64,000 nt of DNA from the NCBI GenBank assembly GCA_022495005.1, contig JAGYXB010001049.1, forward strand, positions 248,001 through 312,000. The letters run 5' to 3'. Position 1 is the stretch's first letter, and each line of letters begins with the position of its first letter. Of the stretch, positions 57,941-64,000 are shown one piece after another. The DNA comes from Rhyacophila brunnea. Lineage: Eukaryota; Arthropoda; Insecta; Trichoptera; Rhyacophilidae. Below the pieces are notes generated by a model, which was given only the letters and a program-made list of their open reading frames with translations, did no database searches and was not told the origin of the DNA. The position numbers were made by a program, and so were the translations under genes.

Positions 57941-60900
57941 GCAGGTATATGTGTATATACATAAATATTTTATCATCCATATCAAAACTTATTACTAAAT
58001 ATAATATATAGAATAATATTTACTATTAAAAATTGTAAGAGTTTTCATATAAATCGAAAAAACGAGTTCGATACATCGTCAATATATACCTACTTTCAGT
58101 GTATTAATTAAAATAAATATATTATAATATTCAAGACAAAAGACAAAACCGATCCTTATGATTAATAAATCATGTGGAGTAAATACCTTATACATATTGT
58201 ATTTTATTTTATTTAATACGTGTCCATATTTTGATTTTACCTTACAGAACCTCATAAAGCAAAACACTTAAATTTTGACAGATACATAAATAACACTTAA
58301 CTGGACATTACTTCTGAAAAAACTCATCGTTCGGGTCCGCAGGCCTATTTAAAATTGTCACGAATATAACATGACATTGTCACATAAAGTGGTACATATT
58401 AACCCTAGTTAAATTAAATAATATACCTTTACCTTTTTCACCCCTATAAAAACGCGGAAAGTGTTTTTTTTATTATTATTTCATCAGGAATCAGACATTT
58501 TTTTAAATTAAAGATGTAAGTTCATTATAGTATTATTTGTGAAATTATTTCCCTTGAAGTTGATTTAAACTATGATTGGTTTATTTTCGAATCATGATGA
58601 AATCAATGTTACCGTCGCCAAAAAAGCACACAGTTTAATTTCATTTTAACGGATTTAGGTAGGTATCGCAGACATTTTATCAATAATTAAAGGTATTGAA
58701 AATATATATTTGGAGGAATGCCCTATACACATTTTCATATGAGTGCAAAACTGTATATTTTCCTTGTATAATACAAAGAAAGTATGTAAGCCTTTTTTAT
58801 TATACTGTAAGGTGTAAAAAAATCTTATTCGCCCACCCAATAGAATGAAATGACTAAATTTCACCGGGAAAAAAGATTTTTTTTACCTTCTTTTTAAAAT
58901 TGTAGGTATACTAAAATTACAATAACACAGTAGATGAAAATTAATTGAATTCTTCCTTTACCAGAATTTACAGACAGTCTTAAATATAGTGTACAATTAT
59001 TTTTTAATATTTATAACGACAAAATATTGCCAAAGATACCTAAAATATATAAGATATAATAACAATAATATTCGTACTTTACAATATAACTTTTTGAGAA
59101 TGTTGTAATACTTATAGCATATGTGGCTTATCATTGATGAAGTTTTATTTTTGGAATAGTTACAATAATGTAAATATTTATTTTTTTAGATTCAAAAGTT
59201 TTGGACACAGTAAATAAGAAAATGCTTACAAAAGTTAAACTAAAACAAACTACTCTATCGCTCTATAATAATTTTATCTGAAACTTTGTTAAGCTTCCGA
59301 ATTTTTCTCGCAAACAACAAAAAGTACAATTTCTTGTAAAAGAAAACATCTTCGGTAATTTCTTTTATTTTTCTTTGTTCCCAAGGGCTCACAACGGCAA
59401 TGTCAAGGGTTCAATTCCTGATTTTGACCTGTCATCTTTTCTCCCTACAATAAGACAACGGCCTTTAACCTTTTTATCGTTGTATTGTTCTAGTTTTTTT
59501 TTGCTGTTCATAAAATGGCTATTATATTTCTACATGATTTTTTGGTGACAAAATATTATCGTCGTCATATATCGCGCTCCGAAGTTGAAAACAGTAATCC
59601 GGTATACGAAAGGTATATTGCATTTTTTTTAAATCTTATTGGGATGAAGTTTTTCAGAATTTGTTGTTTTCTTTAATTAATAACGCATCAATTTTCAACG
59701 TATTTTTCAACTATCTTTCAGCTAACTCAAATAAAAGTTATACAAATGTTTAACAACCAATGCTCGCACATTCTGTGTATGGTAGTTTTATTTATATTGT
59801 GCAGCTCGATTTATTCTATAAGGTAATGCTATTCTCTATTAATTGATAGTGTATAAATAAATACCTAATTACCTTCATTTTTCTTTTCGACTTTTCATGA
59901 AAATTGTTAGCAACAAAATAAACATCAAACATACAAACTGGTAATTTTTACTATGTGGTGTAAAAAATAAATAAAATTTATATCTCAAAAACATAGTTTT
60001 ACAGCTAATAAATCGCAAGGTTAAAAGTTTATATATATATTTGCTAAATATTTACAATCTTATGATACAATTAGTAAATCAAGATTAAGAATATTTTTAA
60101 ATATAAAACAATAATAAATGTATCGTATATACAACATCGTCATAGATGAGGTTTTTTTTGCTCATGGAATAACGATCTTATAATATATTTGGTAAATCGA
60201 AGATGAATGTACATATAACAATATAAAATATATCGTATTTTTTGCTCAATGTGTAAATTATTTTCAAAGTTGTGGAAAAATTATATTCAATTTTGAATTG
60301 AAATCTATATAACTTTAAAAAATAACTAAAATTAAAAAAAAACAACAAATTTATCAATTATATTTCACCTAATATTATTCAAAGAATAAAAAAATTATAC
60401 CCCTATTTTTTATATAATAAGATAACCATTATGTGAAACATAATTTATCATACAAATAATGTCATTCTTTTTCGTGGTGCATCGCAGCTTAGCCTATATG
60501 AGTTAATGAAAGACAAACAATATAATTAAACTATGCCTGCAATATTTGTATATTGTTTTCTCTGTTTACAGCACATTATGTATAAAGTATAGTTACAGGT
60601 GCCATGTTCAAATTATTACGAATAAGGAAATACGGGACACGCAACAAATGCCAAAATCCCACAGGTGCAATAACTTTCACGTACCTGACTTAAGAGCCAC
60701 TTCTGTAAGGTCGCCCAGAAGTGTGAATTCCATTGTTGCCACTATGTTGATGCAATCAAATAAGGCCCTTTTATAAACTACTTTTTACAACATGTAGGTT
60801 AACTGTAAGTGAATCTCATTCACTAAATCTTTTTATTTTATGTCCAGTCTAACTAAGTACAGCATACAGAACGACAACCAATAACTGTTGTAAATTTAAA

Positions 60901-61149
60901 AAAAAATCTTGTTTCTCCATTGTTAAATCTTGTGAATAATTTGTTTAATAAAAAAAATAGTTTATTAAAGTATTATAAGGTTCAAATGCATTAATACCAA
61001 CATTTAGAATGATCCTGACGTTTGGATTCAAGGCGAATACCTATTATTGGTAATTTGATTCAAACCACAAAGGTCAGTCACCAACATCAACGGAATTTTA
61101 GAAACACATTAATTATTTTTGTCATAATTAGGTAAAATGCTTGTGGAAA
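57941..61149. other. AT-rich intergenic DNA, nothing recognised
   Basis: GGGTTCAATTCCTG near 59408 is B-box-like but isolated. The 76-codon frame at 60546-60776 is unrecognised. Confidence 0.4.
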
Positions 61150-61230
61150 AAATTGATAAAACACATTTGCTGGAATCCGATGGATACAGGTTTGAGTCCC
61201 ACCCGTCATAATATATATATGATTATATTA
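61150..61230 (+). mobile_element. SINE family B, copy 4 (fragment)
   Basis: GCTGGAATCCGATGGATACA precedes B box GGTTTGAGTCC (61189-61199). The order of words matches copies 1-3, but the tail has been replaced by an AT tract. Confidence 0.45.
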
Positions 61231-61433
61231 CATATAATATATACATATTTAATTTTTATGATAATAATATGTTTGTAAATTAAAATAAATCATAATATAT
61301 AATTTCTCCTTATATTTCGTACGAACTGTGTGAATTAAGTAATTTTTTCACTTGGTGGATATTTTCTTTGTTTTTTAGTACAAAAAGTACAAATAAATAC
61401 TATGTTTGTTTAAATTAATTAAAAAAATATCTC

Positions 61434-61476
61434 TACTTACTTGCATCATGTAAACTTTATATGATGCAAGTAAGTA
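61434..61476. repeat. Perfect 16-bp hairpin with 11-nt loop
   Basis: TACTTACTTGCATCAT (61434-61449) and its exact reverse complement (61461-61476) flank an 11-base AT loop. There are no longer flanking arms, so it is short for a miRNA precursor. Confidence 0.85.
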
Positions 61477-62414
61477 AATGTTTAGTAAAGTAAAATAAAT
61501 GTTTCTACACATAATAGCGATGTAGACAATTTTGGTTCACCAATAAGTACTACTAATAATTGAGAAAGCATTTGCCTGATTACTTAATTTCACAACAGTA
61601 TATCCAATTATACTTAATACCAAATGCTAATGTTTTGGTCGATAACTATTCCAGTGGTCTATTAGTAAAAATAACGTCTAATAAATATACATAATGATAT
61701 ATTCTAGATATGATGTGACTATCTAAATATGTAGATAGTGTAGATAGATATCGACTAAAAAGTATTGTTAAATTTGAGATAATTTGTGTGGCTATATAAG
61801 TTATAAAAATAGTATACAAACAATTTGTATGGCTTAGTCACACCTTTAATAAAATAAAATAACTTAAAGTGTCAAAATAAAGTTTAATAATCAAACAGTT
61901 GTAAATGTATTACGAAGATTGAGACAAAAGCTCAAAATAATACAACAACCTTCCAACCTAATATATAAAGTTATTCCCGCCATTTTTGTTAAATCACCCT
62001 GTGTATTTGATATTAAATTTACCGAAAATACAGACATACATATTTCAACAGCTCAATTTAAATTAAATGTATCTTCCTACGTTAAATCCTATACAATTGA
62101 ATTATTTTGAAGTATATTATTACACAAAAGCCTGTTAAAATATCATACCTACCACTTTTTGGCAAAAATCATTCGTTAATATTCACTGTGTAATTTACTT
62201 TCATCACAATGTAACTAATTCATTGTTGATTGTAAGAAAGCAGAAAAATATAGGGTTATTATTGTTTCAAATGATGCTTTAAGTAAATCTTAAAAATTAT
62301 CCTATTGTTGTACGGATTATTTCGTAGTGAATCTACCAAATTAAAACAGATCAGTAAACACTAATTTCGTATCGATATGTATTTATAAATACAATATCAT
62401 CTAAGAATATCTAC
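61477..62414. other. AT-rich intergenic DNA, nothing recognised
   Basis: No frame or repeat seen. Confidence 0.4.
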
Positions 62415-62560
62415 CAGTGTTTCCCAAAGTGGGCGATATCACCCCCTAGGGGACGGGACGATGGAGCGATTCAGGGGGGCGGTATTAGCCTTGAAAGCGA
62501 TAAGAAGGCCATGGAAGCGAAAAAAGCAGAAGAAAAATTTAAAAAAAATGTTCGTACATG
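62415..62560 (+). mobile_element. Left end of a hAT (Charlie-like) element
   Basis: CAGTGTTTCCCAAAGTGGGC followed by GATATCACCCCCTAGGGG and GATTCAGGGGGGCGG is the widespread form of hAT ends. No right end was found before the window's end, so this is a truncated copy. Confidence 0.6.
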
Positions 62561-62845
62561 TTTCACTCGCTGTGTAACATTAAATCCGTAGTGATTATCA
62601 TATTTTCCAAATAAACATGTTCACAAATCAGGTAATTAAAAAAGGAAACCGACTGCAAATTATAACTTATACCGAAGATTTACAAATTCTGCTGACAATA
62701 ATAGAGCCGAACATTTATAAATTGGAAGCAGTCCTTCATATTTAGGATTATTTTTTAATTTAAACGCAATTTTTATTCTAATAATGTTACGTTATGTTTT
62801 GAGTGAATATATTATGTACTATGGTTGTTTTAAATAAACATTTTG

Positions 62846-63052
62846 TGGACGTAGAACTTAGCCGCCTCATGAAGAGATTTCGTAACAGTTAATTTTTCCT
62901 TCTGTTTTTAAGAAAAATTGATGTAATTCACTTGGTAAACCTATAAGGTTCATGCTCTGGGTCCGAAAACATATTAAAAAAAACAAAGTGATGTTATCGG
63001 GATTCGAACCCAAGACACACGACTTTAAACGTTACCGCTCGGCCATCGCGAG
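62846..63052 (-). mobile_element. SINE family A, copy 4
   Basis: On the minus strand, A box TGGCCGAGCGG (63035-63045) and B box GGTTCGAATCC (63000-63010) are both perfect, the best-preserved head of the family. The body reads GGACCCAGAGCATGAACCT and the tail ends GGCGGCTAAGTTCTACGTCC, matching the fragment at 39721-39815. Confidence 0.75.
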
Positions 63053-63721
63053 AGATTGCTAGAGATTGCAATCGTTAGTTTTTTTTAATGTATATTTGTT
63101 GTTATTAGTATTTTAGTATTTTATGCGTTTTTTTTTTCAGATTTCAAAATTCGAGTTTAAATGTTAGGTTAACTATAAATCTCATCGAACTAAACAAATA
63201 ATAGGCCAAAAACTTTCAACTTTTAACATTCAGATATACAGTACTTGGTACATACAATGAATCAACCAATTTGCGAAGACCCTTGTTTCCAAAATCACAA
63301 AGTTATTTCTGCGCATTAGTCCCTTTTGCGAGTATTGTTCTATACACTGGAAGTAAGTCTACAGGAGAGCATTGGGAATTCAATATTAGAAGTGACCAAA
63401 AAAATAAAAATACAAACGAAAACGGACTCAAATTGCTTTTTGCTTTGAGTCTTCTTCTTCTTTGAAAATGAAAATATATATCAGAGATAATATATTACTT
63501 CTTTCCGTTTTACGGCGTGATTACAGTGTAGCCCGTTTTATTATTTCTAAATTGGAAACTAATAAAACTCCACAGTTGCTATGTAGGTGGATATAAAATA
63601 TGTTGGATATATTTTTTATAATGATTAATAAATTTTACTCTGTATACTTCGAGAAGTAGAAAAACGTGTACCTAGTATATTAAATTTAACAATACACGAG
63701 ATTCGAATCCTCACTCGCAGG
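63053..63721. other. AT-rich intergenic DNA, nothing recognised
   Basis: The 64-codon frame at 63271-63465 is unrecognised. Confidence 0.4.
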
Positions 63722-64000
63722 TCTTAGCATGCCCCCCACATCCTGAAGCGGGCCCCAAGGCTAGGATCTTTTTCGGCCCCCCCTACCTATCTCCAAGGTT
63801 AAAGGCAGTGTGACGCTCTACAGTAGCGCTTTTCAAACGGCGTTCACGGTAAAATTAAGGGTATTTAGTGTATTTTTAATACTTACATCCACTATAATTA
63901 TGGAGTTAATTATCACTAATGACAAAATTAAAAATTGGGTCGCACAAGCACATATTTGAAATCATTATTAAAAGAAAATAGCCTGCAGGCGACTTTTTTT
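63722..64000 (-). repeat. Repeat Z, partial copy cut by the window end
   Basis: Reverse complement of about 30430-30705: GGGGCCCGCTTCAGGATGTG, then GCGTCACACTGCC and, at the window end, AAAAAAAAGTCGCCTGC. It continues beyond the window. Confidence 0.7.

Noticed and set aside
63000..63045. A serine- or leucine-type tRNA on the minus strand
   Set aside because: Boxes are perfect but the acceptor arms do not pair convincingly, and the downstream body matches other SINE copies.

Overview
The window looks like nuclear DNA of an insect. It is strongly AT-rich by eye, almost empty of long open frames, contains a spliced gene model with a TATA box and polyadenylation signal, and is crowded with eukaryotic DNA transposons and retroelement fragments. 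The overall texture (short AT microsatellites, hAT and mariner relics, tRNA-derived SINEs, a single-exon secreted LRR gene) would fit a hemipteran such as an aphid relative. That taxonomic placement is inference, not proof.

Host genes are few. The clearest is a single-exon gene on the minus strand at 34875-36107. It encodes a secreted leucine-rich-repeat protein of 410 residues with a signal peptide and a cysteine-capped C terminus. A second, smaller gene is proposed on the plus strand at 42688-44395: TATA box, 25-codon first exon, about 1.3 kb intron, 56-codon last exon and an AATAAA signal, giving an 81-residue protein I do not recognise. No other stretch gives a convincing host gene.

Mobile elements explain most of the rest. 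Two nearly identical mariner elements (26281-27582 minus, 52242-53544 plus) carry D,D34D transposase genes, each broken by a different one-base deletion. hAT-type elements or relics lie at about 9227-9770, 22634-23436, 38241-38975 and 41354-41996, with single ends near 8061 and 62415. Two MITEs (45652-46055 and 47774-48114) have long inverted repeats. An 841-bp terminal-inverted-repeat element at 20383-21223 is studded with nine copies of a CTCCRATGTG-type motif and has an internal tandem duplication. It is the most unusual structure here and I cannot place it in a superfamily.

Retroelement material includes a LINE 3' fragment at 206-930 (minus), two short LINE 3' ends at 15689-15752 and 29993-30075, and two tRNA-derived SINE families with five and four copies. 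One SINE sits inside a perfect 27-bp inverted repeat. There are also several two- or three-copy repeats of unknown type, one of which was split by a mariner insertion.

I see no CRISPR array, operon, prokaryotic island, functional tRNA or rRNA. The regions between the listed items are AT-rich intergenic DNA in which I see nothing I can support.
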